DNA from: Gari tellinella
Lineage: Eukaryota; Mollusca; Bivalvia; Cardiida; Psammobiidae
Reading direction: 5' to 3'
DNA: 64,000 nt
Assembly (NCBI GenBank): GCA_922989275.2
Contig: OV277871.1
Location: 32,374,693-32,438,692, forward strand
Shown: positions 40,333 through 50,478 of the stretch, piece by piece
Numbering within the stretch: position 1 is the stretch's first letter
How the letters are laid out: each line of letters opens with the position of its first letter
Notes under the pieces: model-generated
Database searches by the model: none
Told to the model about the DNA's origin: nothing
The model's input: only the letters and a program-made list of their open reading frames with translations
Translations under genes and position numbers: made by a program

Positions 40333-40601
40333 TTATAGAGTTGTTCCTTCCCGTTTTAACGCCAACGAAACACAAACGCATCACAATAAAATGTAGAAAA
40401 TGACAACTTGTTTGCAATTCTGAATATTCTTTTTTATACGAGTAACGAACAGTTTGGAGCCTGATCAGACACTGGTTAACACGGGGGCGAACTGTAACAG
40501 TTAACCCGGTGTCTGATCTGGCCCCAAACGGTTTGCAAAGTCAAAATTTAGTTTTATCATCAACATGTTTATTTGTAAGAAATAACATCTTCTCCACTGT
40601 A
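40333..40601 (-). mobile_element. TA-1 MITE, minus, diverged
   Basis: Left end reduced to TATAGAGTTGTTCC; core loop expanded (ACACTGGTTAACACGGGGG...). Right end TTCTCCACTGTA. Confidence 0.8.
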
Positions 40602-40647
40602 AGAGATGATAAACGGAAACTGCCGTTATAAGTAAATAATTGAGACA

Positions 40648-40897
40648 TACAGTGGAGAATCTGTTATTCTTTCCCGTTTAACGCAAAACGTACGCAAACG
40701 CAAAGCACTAAAACGTAGAAAAGTACAACTTTTGGACAATTCTGATAATTCATGTTTATCATGGTAGCAAACAGTTTGGAGCCTGATCAGACGCCGGGTT
40801 ACCCGGCGTCTGATCTGGCTCCAAACTTTTTGCATTGCAAATAATAGTTTTAGCGTAAACGCGTTTATTGGGAAAGAATAACGTTTTCTCCACTGTA
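40648..40897 (-). mobile_element. TA-1 MITE, minus, intact
   Basis: Perfect inner stem; CGTACG subtype; left end AGAATCTGTTATTC. Confidence 0.93.
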
Positions 40898-41116
40898 GTG
40901 TAACGCTGCGTCTGATCATTTTCCAAATTGTTCAGTTATGACTACCATTTAAACATGTAGCAGACAATTGTATTAAAGAAGACTATTATTAGGCATCAAA
41001 CATTGGTTGCATTTTTGTAATACCTTTTTTTATACTTTAGTTATAGATAAAAGTGGACGAGAGGTGCTTCATTAGGTCTGTGCACAGATGAGATCCCACT
41101 TACGGTAAAGGATCGT

Positions 41117-41221
41117 CTAGATTTTCATACTATAATCGTCATCAAAGTCTGCATCGTGCTGGAAAGGGTCGTCTCTACTTAGCCCATTGTCGTCATAGTA
41201 TTCAACACAGTTCTGGAGTAC
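41117..41221 (-). CDS. Candidate terminal exon of an unknown gene
   Basis: On the minus strand, after TATAG at the presumed 3' splice site, 34 codons run to a stop and encode an acidic tail (segment EYYDDNGLSRDDPF, then ADFDDDYSMKI). The composition looks protein-like, but the splice site has a weak pyrimidine tract and the plus strand is also open over much of the same stretch (with a CCCAG|GTAAGG donor-like site at 41325). I do not recognise a family. Confidence 0.22.
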   Translation of the reverse strand, partial: VLQNCVEYYDDNGLSRDDPFQHDADFDDDYSMKI

Positions 41222-41362
41222 CTATACCCCGCCTCGTTGTTATTATATTGCTTGATGTTAAGGCAGAAACTAAGGTTGGCATTGCTTCATCCTTTTTCAT
41301 TGATATACATCAACACATAACCCAGGTAAGGATTCGATACATTGAACGTTTATATGTGTTAA

Positions 41363-41596
41363 CCCTTTCAACCCTTAATTTCTCTTGTGGGTATTTATAA
41401 TCCTTTTGGATTCTTCTAGTACATGTTATTTGAACCAATCTATTGTTCCATTTTAGGCATGGAAACAAAAACAAATGAAACTATCAAACAGTGCAGACCC
41501 TGATCAGAGGGCTCCTATAGAAGCCTTCTGATCAGAGTATACACTGTTTGCATTTGTTATCAGTAATCTCTACAGAGGGCTGTAGGGTTGAAAGGG
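41363..41596. mobile_element. TTAA-type MITE, CCCTTTCAACCC family
   Basis: TTAA at 41359-41362 and 41597-41600; ends CCCTTTCAACCCT and AGGGTTGAAAGGG. Hairpin arms CAAACAGTGCAGACCC / AGTATACACTGTTTG with GAGGGCTCC...GAAGCCTTC inside (41488-41552). Confidence 0.85.
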
Positions 41597-41628
41597 TTAA
41601 AACGTGTATGCTGTAAACCGTACATGTA

Positions 41629-41735
41629 TATTCACTGCAAATGGTTTGGAGCCAGATCTGACGCCGGTTAACCCGGCGTCTGATCAGGCTCCAAACTGTT
41701 TGTCACTCAGCTTAAAATTAATCGTTAGACATTTG
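41629..41735 (+). mobile_element. Isolated TA-1 core
   Basis: GCAAATGGTTTGGAGCCAG to GGCTCCAAACTGTTTGTC with loop GCCGGTTAACCCGGC and the following CTCAGCTTAAAAT; no ends remain. Confidence 0.75.
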
Positions 41736-42242
41736 GCTTCCAATTGTGTGTCCTTACCTTGAAACATTTGTGAATGTTTTAAAACTTGGATTATTCTTTA
41801 TTTCTTAGTATTGTGTGTGTTTCTTGAAAACATTGAATTCCGATTTTTTTTTATCTTAGTTGCGAACAGAGTTTGATCAGATACAGTGGGACTGATTTGA
41901 CGAGCGAATACTCTTCTTGGGAATAAAATAACATGATTTCTCCAATGTTGTGAAATATAAACATTGTACAGCAATGTAAAACAAGCACTATATTTAACAA
42001 CTTACGGATACATGTACTAATATATGTCTTAATATACTACGACATCTACATGTATAATGGCAAATATATATGTGAAATGTAGGTGACTATCGGTACTGTA
42101 CAAAGTACGATCATATAGGAGCCCTCTGATCAAGAGCATCACAGTTTGCATATGAAAAATGTACTTTTTCCATGTATATGTACATGTACACTGTTTGTTA
42201 ATGGCTAGTATACTCGTATACAGGGTTGAATGTGACGAGTGA
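41736..42242. other. Non-coding, fragments of hairpin elements
   Basis: A half-core near 41862 and a GAGCCCTCTGATCAAGAGC block near 42119 followed by sequence shared with 34666. No gene seen. Confidence 0.45.
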
Positions 42243-42487
42243 TAAAATGGAGAATACGTTATTATTTCCCTAAAACGCGTTTACGTTCAAACCATTTTGT
42301 TAATTTCAAACAGTTTCGAGCCAGATCAGTCGCCGGGTAAACCGGCGTCTGATCAGGCTCCAAACCGTTTGCCGCTCATATTAATATGACTAGTCGAAGT
42401 CAAAAACTTGTCATTTTCTACATTTAAGATCAATGCGTTTGGGTTTAGTTTGCGTTAAAATTGAAAAATAACGACTTCTCAGCTGTA
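42243..42487 (+). mobile_element. TA-1 MITE, plus, diverged
   Basis: Left end AAAATGGAGAATACG; core GATCAGTCGCCGGGTAAACCGG; right end CTTCTCAGCTGTA. Confidence 0.82.
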
Positions 42488-42598
42488 GCACGATTCCATT
42501 TTCAATGAGATGTATACATGTACTTAACACAATATCAACATAGCATTCTGACACAGGGTCGTGCGAAACTGCAGTCATCCATGTGTTTCATATATTAA

Positions 42599-42836
42599 CC
42601 CTTTCACTGTCATTTTTAGTGAGAATTTTACCCCTTCGCCGTTTCATTGTCGCCTGCTTCACTTTTGTTGTCTGCAATGTTGTTTCAAAGTTAAAAAACA
42701 AGGCAGTATGACTGAAGAAATTTCAAAACGAGTGTCAAACAGCTAAAATCCTGATCAAACGCCGCGTTACGCGGAGTCTGATCAGAATCCCAACTGTTTG
42801 ACAACACGCGTTTAAGCGTCATAAGGAGCGAAGGGG
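42599..42836. mobile_element. TTAA-type MITE, CCCTTTCACTG family
   Basis: TTAA at 42595-42598 and 42837-42840; ends CCCTTTCACTGTC and GGAGCGAAGGGG. Core GTGTCAAACAGCTAAAATCC...AATCCCAACTGTTTGAC with CGCCGCGTTACGCGG loop. Confidence 0.8.
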
Positions 42837-42891
42837 TTAAGTTGAAATTCCAAAAGAAATATAATAGAAGTTTTCTAACACACGCAGCTGT

Positions 42892-43141
42892 TACAGTGGA
42901 GAATCTGTTATTCTTTCCCAATAAACGCGTTTACGCTAAAACTATTATTTGCAGTGCAAACAGTTTGGAGCCAGATCAGATGCCGGGTAACCCGGCGTCT
43001 GACCAGGCTCCAAACTGTTTGCCACCAAGATTAACATGAAATATCAGAATTGACCAAAAGTTGTACTTTTCTATGTTTTAGTGCTTTGCGTTTGCGTACG
43101 TTTGCGTTTAAACGGGAAAGAATAACAGATTCTCCACTGTA
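42892..43141 (+). mobile_element. TA-1 MITE, plus, intact
   Basis: CGTACG subtype with both ends intact, 528 bp before the receptor start codon. Confidence 0.93.
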
Positions 43142-43360
43142 AATTCAATGTGGTTACTGAATGAAAATCAAATTTCTCTTCGGATTATAATGCATTACCA
43201 TTTACTTGCATGACCTTAATTTAGTCATATGGATGGTTCTGTTTTTACAGTCGAGCAAAACAGGTATATGTATGTCCTACATGTATACAATGTAGTTAAT
43301 ACGTATATGCATCGACACGACTCTTTATGTTAACAGTATATAAACATTTCGTTGTTTTAA

Positions 43361-43386
43361 CCCATTACACCATAGACTGTTCCTGG
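43361..43386. mobile_element. TTAA-type left-end fragment
   Basis: TTAA then CCCATTACACCATAGACTG, cut by the next TA-1 copy. Confidence 0.55.
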
Positions 43387-43636
43387 TACAGAGGAGAAAA
43401 CGCCATTCTTTGCCAATAAACGCGTTTACGCTTAAACTGTTATTTCCATTGCAAGCAGTTCGGAGCCAGACCATACGCCGGGTAACCAGGCATGTGATCA
43501 GGCTCCAAACTGTTTGCCACTCGTATGAAAATGAATAGTCAGATTTGTCAAAAAGTTGTTATTTTTGTACATTTTATTGCAAAGCGCTTGCGTTTCGTTT
43601 GCGTTTAAACGGGAAAGAATAACGTTTTTGTCTGTA
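43387..43636 (+). mobile_element. TA-1 MITE, plus, next to the receptor gene
   Basis: Left end TACAGAGGAGAAAACG; core slightly mutated; right end GTTTTTGTCTGTA. Ends 33 bp before the receptor start codon, just outside a 3' splice-site-like tract. Confidence 0.88.
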
Positions 43637-43650
43637 ATTATATGCTTTCT

Positions 43651-43669
43651 ATTCTTACATGTTTTTTAG
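43651..43669 (+). promoter_or_regulatory. Candidate 3' splice site before the receptor ATG
   Basis: ATTCTTACATGTTTTTTAG directly abuts ATG. A pyrimidine-rich tract ending in AG suggests that a 5' untranslated exon lies upstream and that the MITE at 43387 is intronic. Inferred from sequence only. Confidence 0.45.
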
Positions 43670-44782
43670 ATGGCGAATACTACTCATTCCGTCAACTACA
43701 GTATGGGCTATGACCTACATGAACCTAATTCTAATATAAGCTCAGCCTTTCCACAAGTTCGTAATGACTTTCATGACGTTGTGATTATGGCAGAAAAATG
43801 CATTTTGCCATTTATCTGTATCTTTGGATTCGTAGGAAACACTATATCCTGTGTTTTATTTCTCAAAAAGTCTCTAAGGATCAGCTCATGCAGTATATTT
43901 CTCGCTGCTAGAAGCATTGTAGACCTTGGGTTTTTAACGAGTGTTTTCGTAGTGTGGGTGTCATCAACGTTCAAGCTCCAATTGAGTCACGTGCCAAACT
44001 TGTGCAAGGTGCTTGCGTATGTGACGTATGTGTGCGCGTGTATGTCGGCATGGCTCGTTGTGTTCCTGACCATTGAAAACTATCTCCGAATCTGCCGACC
44101 GGTACTGGTCCAGACGTTTTGTAACACCAGGCGTGCCCGAAACACAATTGTCATTTCGCTGTTTCTGTTTCTGTGTTTTTACCAAGTGCCATTGTGGATA
44201 TTTGACGAGTACTGCCGACCAGTTCCGAGGTTTCCCGAACTAACACATGTACTTGTTTACGGAGACACCCTCATAACGCTCATCATTCCGACAATAGTCA
44301 TTTTCGTATCGTTGTGTTCAATAACTACGGCCATGCTTAGATCAGTCAACTTTAGACGACGACGAAGTTCGACTTCACAGCTTGCAAGCAAAAGTCTCCT
44401 GGGCAAAGTCACGCGGCTTCTATACTCTGTAACTGTCAGTTTCTTTTGTCTGAGTCTACCGTCCCATATCTTAAGAATTCGACTGTTAATTAAGTCATTC
44501 GCAGACCAGTCGAACCAAATGACAGCCACTGACGCTGCAATACAGACGCTTGCCTTATTAATATACTACTTATCAATGTCCATTAACGTCTGCGTTTATT
44601 ACGCGTTCGGCAGTTCGTTCAGGAAATCTTTTAATGACATTTGCTGTAGATGCTGCAGAACACTGCGTAGACAAACTGGACCGAGAGGTAGCAGTAAAGG
44701 AAGCGAACTTTTCTCAAAGGAAACGGAAGCGTCCAGAAAAACATCGTACGTGGCCTTGTACATTCTCAAAGGGAAAGGGTAA
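43670..44782 (+). CDS. Rhodopsin-family G-protein-coupled receptor
   Basis: 370 residues in one open frame. A class A seven-helix receptor of the plasma membrane, probably for a peptide or other small ligand (orphan). Outer N-terminus has three N-glycosylation sequons (N3, N9, N22). Helices approximately 44-66, 73-97, 112-134, 158-178, 197-222, 245-270 and 291-313. GN at 56-57 and D85 mark helices 1 and 2; C112 and C182 give the usual disulfide. Departures from consensus: ENY (136-138) for DRY, CLSLP (260-264) for CWxP, and NVCVY (306-310) for NPxxY. The cysteine cluster CCRCCR at 325-330 suits palmitoylation. Length is normal for the family. The three altered motifs may mean atypical signalling. 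Transposons flank it on both sides (43387-43636 and 44802-45009). Confidence 0.9.
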   Translation: MANTTHSVNYSMGYDLHEPNSNISSAFPQVRNDFHDVVIMAEKCILPFICIFGFVGNTISCVLFLKKSLRISSCSIFLAARSIVDLGFLTSVFVVWVSSTFKLQLSHVPNLCKVLAYVTYVCACMSAWLVVFLTIENYLRICRPVLVQTFCNTRRARNTIVISLFLFLCFYQVPLWIFDEYCRPVPRFPELTHVLVYGDTLITLIIPTIVIFVSLCSITTAMLRSVNFRRRRSSTSQLASKSLLGKVTRLLYSVTVSFFCLSLPSHILRIRLLIKSFADQSNQMTATDAAIQTLALLIYYLSMSINVCVYYAFGSSFRKSFNDICCRCCRTLRRQTGPRGSSKGSELFSKETEASRKTSYVALYILKGKG

Positions 44783-44801
44783 CCATTTGTCTATATTGCA
44801 A

Positions 44802-45009
44802 TACAGTAAAACCTCTCTAATACGACCACTAAATTTTGCTAAATATCATGTATTTAAGGCAGGTGACTGCTTAAAACAAGGTAACATTGAAACAGAAAGC
44901 TCCTTCAGGAGCTTTCTGTTTCACTGTTACCTTGTTTTAAGCTGTCACCTGTCTTTATTCAATCAATTAGCCTTCATGTTAGCGGTCGTAATATAGAGGT
45001 TCTACTGTA
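44802..45009. mobile_element. TA-3 MITE, 208 bp, strongly palindromic
   Basis: Ends TACAGTAAAACCTC and GAGGTTCTACTGTA. Central hairpin: GAAACAGAAAGCTCCT pairs with AGGAGCTTTCTGTTTC, extended by GCAGGTGACTGCTTAAAAC / GTTTTAAGCTGTCACCTG. It begins 19 bp after the receptor stop codon, so it probably lies in the 3' untranslated region. Confidence 0.88.
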
Positions 45010-45735
45010 GTTGACTAAGTCAGCAGGGGGCCAGAAACAATAGTGAAGACGTTATTCTTCCAACGTTGCCTATATGGGATAGGTCTATGAAGTTAGCTGT
45101 TAGTTGGTTTTTAGACTGTCGGCACGACAGGATTTTGAAGTGTATAAGCTATTTTCCAGGGTAATGCTTCTTGAGACTTGCAAGGTTAACTATTTCAGAT
45201 AAATGCGCCAGATGCGTATCCACACACAAACAATATTGAGTGGAGCAATATAGTGGTTAGGATCTACATGTAGAAACACCACTTACATTTGGCATTTTAC
45301 TCACACATTATTTTTTAGACGAATTTGGAAGTTATTTACTGAAAAAAAATAACTAAAACACGCATAGCGTTTGCAGAATGCGTATTTGATTCGGTAAAGG
45401 AATTGCTGATCCGCCCTTGAGCTTCTTACAAGCTGGCGCATAATTCTGGTAAGTCAGCGGGGGTAGGCTTACACAGTGAAAAATAGTGCGCGTGATAAAA
45501 GTTTTAAAGCAATATTTCAAGAAAATTCTTGCAGTTTTTGCTAACTTCTTTGTAGTAAAACCTAATTACTTCAATAAAGCAGTGAGTGTTGCCTTACACA
45601 GTATATCCCGTGTTAAAATACCAAAAGCAAACCAAGATTATGTGAGGTCAACACCTGTTTAGTTCACGCTGGTACCCTAATCGACCTAGGGTCTGTTAAT
45701 AAAGCCTGGTACCAGATACCCCCTGCACATGTCAA
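45010..45735. other. Non-coding, nothing recognised
   Basis: No gene. A short AATAAAGCCTGG near 45698 and AATAAAGCAGTG near 45571 are possible polyadenylation signals; the second lies about 790 bp after the receptor stop. Confidence 0.35.
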
Positions 45736-45737
45736 TC

Positions 45738-45972
45738 CTTAGGCTGCGGTGATGTCGTCTGCTTCGAAATTGTCGTCTGCAAAGTTTGTTTTAATTTAGA
45801 TTTATAAATGTTTAAGTAAAGAAACCTAATGAAGAGTGTCATGTTTAACAGTTTGGATCAAGACCAGACACCTCGTAACGCGGTGTCGGATGTGGATCTA
45901 AACTGTTTGCGAAAATCAATATAGACGCGACCAGCAGGCAGAGGCACGGAATAATTCCGTGCTTCAGTACAT
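45738..45972. mobile_element. TTAA-type MITE relative, ends unclear
   Basis: GCGGTGATGTCGTCTGCTTC matches 36955; core CAGTTTGGATCAAGACCAGA...GATGTGGATCTAAACTGTTTG at 45850-45910. Confidence 0.5.
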
Positions 45973-46640
45973 TGACTCTGGGTGCGATTTTACAGTTTGG
46001 ATTCAGATAAAATATTAACCTTCTGCACGTTACGGGCGATTTCGTGATTATTACTGCAAATAGTTTGGATCCAGTTCAGGTCGTGATATGAACTATTTGA
46101 CACTCGGTGCGATTTTACAGTTCGGATCCAGATGAATATTTTCAGAGACATACAATATATATGTCTCTGAATATTTTCCTTCTGCACGTTACGGGCGAAT
46201 TCATGATAATGGCTGCAAATAGTTTGGACCCAGACTAGATCGTGATACGATGAGTTTGGTACTCGGTGCGATTTTAGTTTGGATCCAGATGAATATTAAG
46301 TTTTATTAACCTTCTGCACGTTACGGGCGATTTCTAGACTATTGCTGCAAATAGTTTGGATCCAGTTCAGATCGTGATACGAACTGTTTGACACTCGGTG
46401 CGATTTTAGTTTGGATCCAGAAGAATATTAACCTTCTGCACGTTACGGGCAATTTCGTGATTATTGCCACAAACAGTTTGGATCCAGATCAGATCGTGAT
46501 ACGAACTGTTTGACACTCGGTGCGATTTTACAGTTTGGATCCAAATGACTACACGCTACGAGCGAATTCATGATTATTGCTGCAAATAGTTTGGATCCAG
46601 ATCAGATCGTGATACGTACCGTTTGACCAATCGGGTTCGA
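45973..46640. repeat. Tandem array of ~120-155 bp hairpin-derived units
   Basis: Five units start at CTCGGTGCGATTTT (45976, 46103, 46260, 46393, 46515), each with TTCTGCACGTTACGGGCGA, GCAAATAGTTTGGATCCAG and GATCGTGATACGAACTG. The second unit has a small palindromic insertion (GAGACATACAATATATATGT..). One unit is a GGATCC-type hairpin core plus spacer, repeated head to tail. Confidence 0.85.
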
Positions 46641-47470
46641 TTTATAAAGATATAAAAAAAACTCATGGAATTGGTGAAGACGCAAAGTTTGCAGACGACA
46701 ATTACATATCAAGCAGCTAGAGGGCTAACCCAGAGGGGGAGGGTCGAATCTAACGCTGTGAGAATTTGTGATCCGACCCCATTTCAATATGTATATATGG
46801 AAATAAAATATGTTTAAAATAACCCATGCAATTGGCAAAAGTGATTATTTGTAAAAACATTTTTTTTGTGCAAATATTTTAGATCGAGATGAGATCTGGA
46901 ACAACTGCTTTACACTCGGATGCTATTCTATGTTGATATGAAATGCATTACAATCCACTAAGACGAAATTTGCAGACGAAACTTTCATACTTGATCAAGG
47001 AGAAGGCTAACTCAATTTGGAAGTATGATTATTGATGGAAATAATTTGAATCAAGACGATTATTAACCTTTAATATATACACGATACCGCGAATTCATTA
47101 TTACTGTTGCAAACAGTTTGCATCCAGATGAGATCTGGATCAACTGTTTGACACTCTGCATGCTATTTCATGATGAAATACAATGCATAAAAATCACTCG
47201 TGTAGAAACATTAACTTTTAATTGCATCATGTATATAAGCCAGTTCTTAAATTAACACTTCTGCATTGATTTGTTTTTTAATTATCAAATACTTATCGAG
47301 TATTAGTTACAGACTGTAAAGATTGCAATGGGTGTCATTATGATATATACTAAACTCGCGGCAATACATTTTTTTATACATCAAAGTGTTAGCAGTGTGA
47401 ACCAAGACCTCGCGTAACGCTGGGTCTAATCAATATCCAAACTGTTCGACATATTTTAGATCAGGCAATG
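46641..47470. repeat. Diverged continuation of hairpin-derived repeats
   Basis: Isolated cores near 46880-46920 and 47108-47160 (CAAACAGTTTGCATCCAGAT / ATCTGGATCAACTGTTTG), and half-cores near 47430, with GCAGACGA words between. Confidence 0.55.
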
Positions 47471-48030
47471 TCATTATGACATTCCATACATTACATTAAA
47501 CTGTTGTTTTGACAGTTTGCAACAAGTACATGTTTTACTCAGCGGGTACAAGATACAAGATTTATTTAACGTCAGATACAATATAACAGTAAACATTAGC
47601 TGTAACAGCCTTATTCCGACAAACACAAGTATAATATAAACAAGAGTAAAAGGCTGTAAAAAGTAGAGCTGTAAAAGAAAGGGTTTACATATACAGTGGA
47701 TGCAAGCTAGGACTACAAACTATCAAAGGGACTCGCAACCGGATGGTGTACTTGTCAAAATAAAATAAAATACTCGAATAAAAGCACATCTGTGGCATAA
47801 TTTGGCCTCTGACATTAGAAAAATATGATCAGTCCAAAAAAAAGTCTCAAGAATCGTCACCGAATCTTAGTTTTTTTTATATATTTTCCATTGTTTTTCT
47901 ATAGCGTTAGCTAACGGTATAGTTGTTGTTGTTGCTTATCTACACGGGCTCAGACATAAACCCGAGTCGAATAAAGTACTATCGATCGCTACCAGTGAAG
48001 TACGTTAATTCGCTACCATATAGGTAGAGA
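47471..48030. other. Non-coding, nothing recognised
   Basis: No gene; GTTGTTGTTG and ACAAGATACAAGATTTATTT words only. Confidence 0.4.
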
Positions 48031-48135
48031 GGCCCAGTTGCCGCGTGGATAAAGGCGTTTCCCTTTTTGTCATGTTTGTCTCCGCATGGAGGGTCACGGG
48101 TTCGAATCCCACCAGAGCTTCTTTTTTTTTTTAAA
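48031..48135 (+). repeat. tRNA-derived SINE head (Leu/Ser-like)
   Basis: GTTGCCGCGTGGATAAAGGC resembles an A box of a long-variable-arm tRNA and GGGTTCGAATCCC is a perfect B box, followed by a run of eleven T. The acceptor and T stems do not pair properly, so I call it a tRNA-derived repeat or pseudogene and not a working tRNA. Confidence 0.5.
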
Positions 48136-48272
48136 TGCGTTTTTTAACAGAATTTTTTATCCTAAACTAAATCTTACCCATTTATATAATCATTTGACAT
48201 ATATTTACAAATTACTATTTTTAATGCTAAATCCGGTTGCGAGCCTCTTTAAGGTTGTTTCGTTTTGTTTTC

Positions 48273-48528
48273 CAGGGCTGCCATTTCTCCGGTTTTCCCC
48301 TAAATCTCCGGATATTTCCCCAGTACATTGTAGCTTAAAGCAGGCTGAAAGCAAAGCAGACTGCGCCCTACGGCGCATTCTGCTTTACTTACAGTCTGCT
48401 TTAAGTAGTCACATGTCAACAAATTAAGGAAAAGGCTATGGGGGTAAAGGTACGATTCGTAAAATCGTACTTGAAAAATTCAAATTTGGAAATCTTAGGA
48501 TTTTTTATGTCAACTTATGGCAGCCCTG
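48273..48528. mobile_element. CAGGGCTGCCAT-ended MITE (family D), copy 1
   Basis: Ends CAGGGCTGCCAT and ATGGCAGCCCTG. Termini of this kind are seen in hAT elements, but no 8-bp duplication was found. A TTAA-type hairpin (48332-48412; AGCAGACTGCGCCCTACGG.. / GGCGCATTCTGC) lies inside. Confidence 0.65.
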
Positions 48529-49527
48529 GAACTAGGAGCTTTGATTCATTAGTCTCTGCACGGTAAGTATAGTAATAATTGATCAGGCACTAAATCATCG
48601 AGAATCAGAATCAACTTTGGAACTAATTTAAATAATACGTCCACTCAATGATAGGTCACATTTGAAGAGAAGGTGTTGCTTAATGAAGGGCAACAGTAAT
48701 CATCAATACTTGAAACAGACTATGGAGTAAAGGGTTAAATGACCGCTTAACACAAATTTTAAAGAACAGAACATCTTTAATACGCTCAGGCATGCAAGCA
48801 GCATTTGATGAGGTATAAATAGTATAGCATGTACATATAATATCACGTGACAACAGTGAAACTAATATTCGTATTGTATCAGCCTGAAAATGGAGTGAAC
48901 ATTCTAAGGGTTTAAGCGGGGGCTGGGTCTATTTACGTGCACTGTCGAAACCTTCGAAATATTATAGGCATGCATTATATTTAGCTTAAATCAGACTGAC
49001 GGTGAAGCATACTAAAGTGTACATTGTATTATGAGGTCACCTCTCTCCAAAAAAACAACTTAGTACGAGGTGCTGATCAGTTAAACAATAGACGTTTTAG
49101 AATATAAAAACGTTCAGTGTTTGCTGTTACGAATAAAAAGCTCCATTTTCCACATTTTACAACAACATTCAAAACTTTTCATAATGTTGAACAATTTAAA
49201 AACATTTACGACGTCGCGGAAGAGAATGATATAAGTTAAATTGAGCATCGGCGACTCGAAGGAAAATAATTGATTGTCGACCATCTAGCGATAATCGTTA
49301 CACACCTAATTTTTATACTATATAGATATAATAATAGTATATTGTTTTACGAGAAGAAATTGCCTTCATCTTAAAACTCTCCTGGTTTGTAACAGACCAA
49401 GTTTTCCAATCGTAATCTGACTAAGAATAGGTTAAATGTTGTTGTTTTTGCTAGTTGTTAATGTTTAATTGAATGCACTTGCAATTGGAAAGGAATAAAG
49501 GACATTTTTGCCCATTGCTTTTTTACT
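48529..49527. other. Non-coding with decayed TTAA-type pieces
   Basis: A right end CTATGGAGTAAAGGG-TTAA at about 48720-48737 and a half hairpin near 48983. No gene seen. Confidence 0.4.
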
Positions 49528-49774
49528 TACAGTGAAGAAGGCGTTATTATTTACCGTTCAAATGTTACAGAAATGCACACGCAACACACTAAATGACAAC
49601 TTTTAGACAATCCTGAATATCCATTTAAATCTGAATGGCAAACAGTTTATAGCCTGATTACACACCGGGTTACACAGCGTCTCCAACCTGTTTGCAATGG
49701 AAATAATAATTTAGAGCAGTTTTTAGGTGTTTTTTTACACGTTTATTGAAAAGAATGACGTTTAATCCACTGCA
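49528..49774 (-). mobile_element. TA-1 MITE, minus, old
   Basis: Ends TACAGTGAAGAAGGCG and TAATCCACTGCA; the core has lost most of its second arm (ACACCGGGTTACACAGCGTC). Confidence 0.72.
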
Positions 49775-49832
49775 CATATCCCCTTATGTAGCTGGTTTGA
49801 GATTATGGGGAAACAGATTGATAGACTTCGCT

Positions 49833-49915
49833 GGCTGGCTTGATAGCTCAGTGTGTAGAGTGCTGGCATAGTAAGCCAAAGGCACTAGATTAAAGTCCCA
49901 GTTGAGTCACAACTT
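49833..49915 (+). repeat. tRNA-derived SINE head
   Basis: GATAGCTCAGTGTGTAGAGTG is an A-box region; GATTAAAGTCCC is a weak B box, spaced as in tRNAs. Followed by unrelated sequence. Confidence 0.55.
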
Positions 49916-50104
49916 TTTCACCATGTTACATTTTGCGCACGAAGTAAACAAAACCGTTATTCTTCATTACGGGAATTTGCATGGAATTATCTCAGAACGT
50001 TTAATAAATAGAATGGTACAACTGGAAGCAGGTGTTCTTTTATTATACCGACAGTCTTCCAGCGCCTTCAGCGCTTTGATTGGTTATTCAGAAGTGTATT
50101 CGGC

Positions 50105-50292
50105 AATATGTATTTTCGAATACACTTCTGAAAAACCAACTCACGACTGGCCGTGGAGTCAAAATTGCAATGTATTTTCGAATACACTTCTGAATAACTA
50201 ACTCACGGCTGGCTGTTTGTTCGGGCGTACATGTTTATGTACGCCTGTACGGTGTTTAGCATTTTAGCCGAAGACACTTCTGAATAGCAAAC
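50105..50292. repeat. Short direct repeats of TATTTTCGAATACACTTCTGAA
   Basis: A ~63-bp unit containing TTTTCGAATACACTTCTGAA and AACTCACG(A/G)CTGGC occurs twice (about 50112 and 50172), with decayed relatives at each side. Confidence 0.6.
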
Positions 50293-50440
50293 TACAGTGG
50301 AGAAAACGTTATTCTTTCCCCAATAAAATTAAAACAAATAATCAGAAATGTCAAAATATGGTTATTATCTACATTTTAGCGATTTGCATTTGCGTTTCGT
50401 TTGCGTTTAAACGGGAAATAATAACGTTTTCTCCATCGTA
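50293..50440 (+). mobile_element. Core-less TA-1 derivative, 148 bp, plus
   Basis: Left end intact, then CCCCAATAAAATTAAAACAA joins directly to the region right of the core; right end TTCTCCATCGTA. A second independent loss of the hairpin (compare 36284). Confidence 0.82.
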
Positions 50441-50478
50441 TATGGAATAGGTATTTGTCTCATTGGGAATCAGGCTAT

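Noticed and set aside
45973..46640. A CRISPR-like array
   Set aside because: Whole units of 122-155 bp are repeated with no unique spacers of constant length, in animal DNA; it is a tandem transposon-derived repeat.
48031..48135. A functional tRNA-Leu or tRNA-Ser gene
   Set aside because: The B box is perfect but acceptor and T stems do not pair, and no plausible anticodon arm could be drawn.
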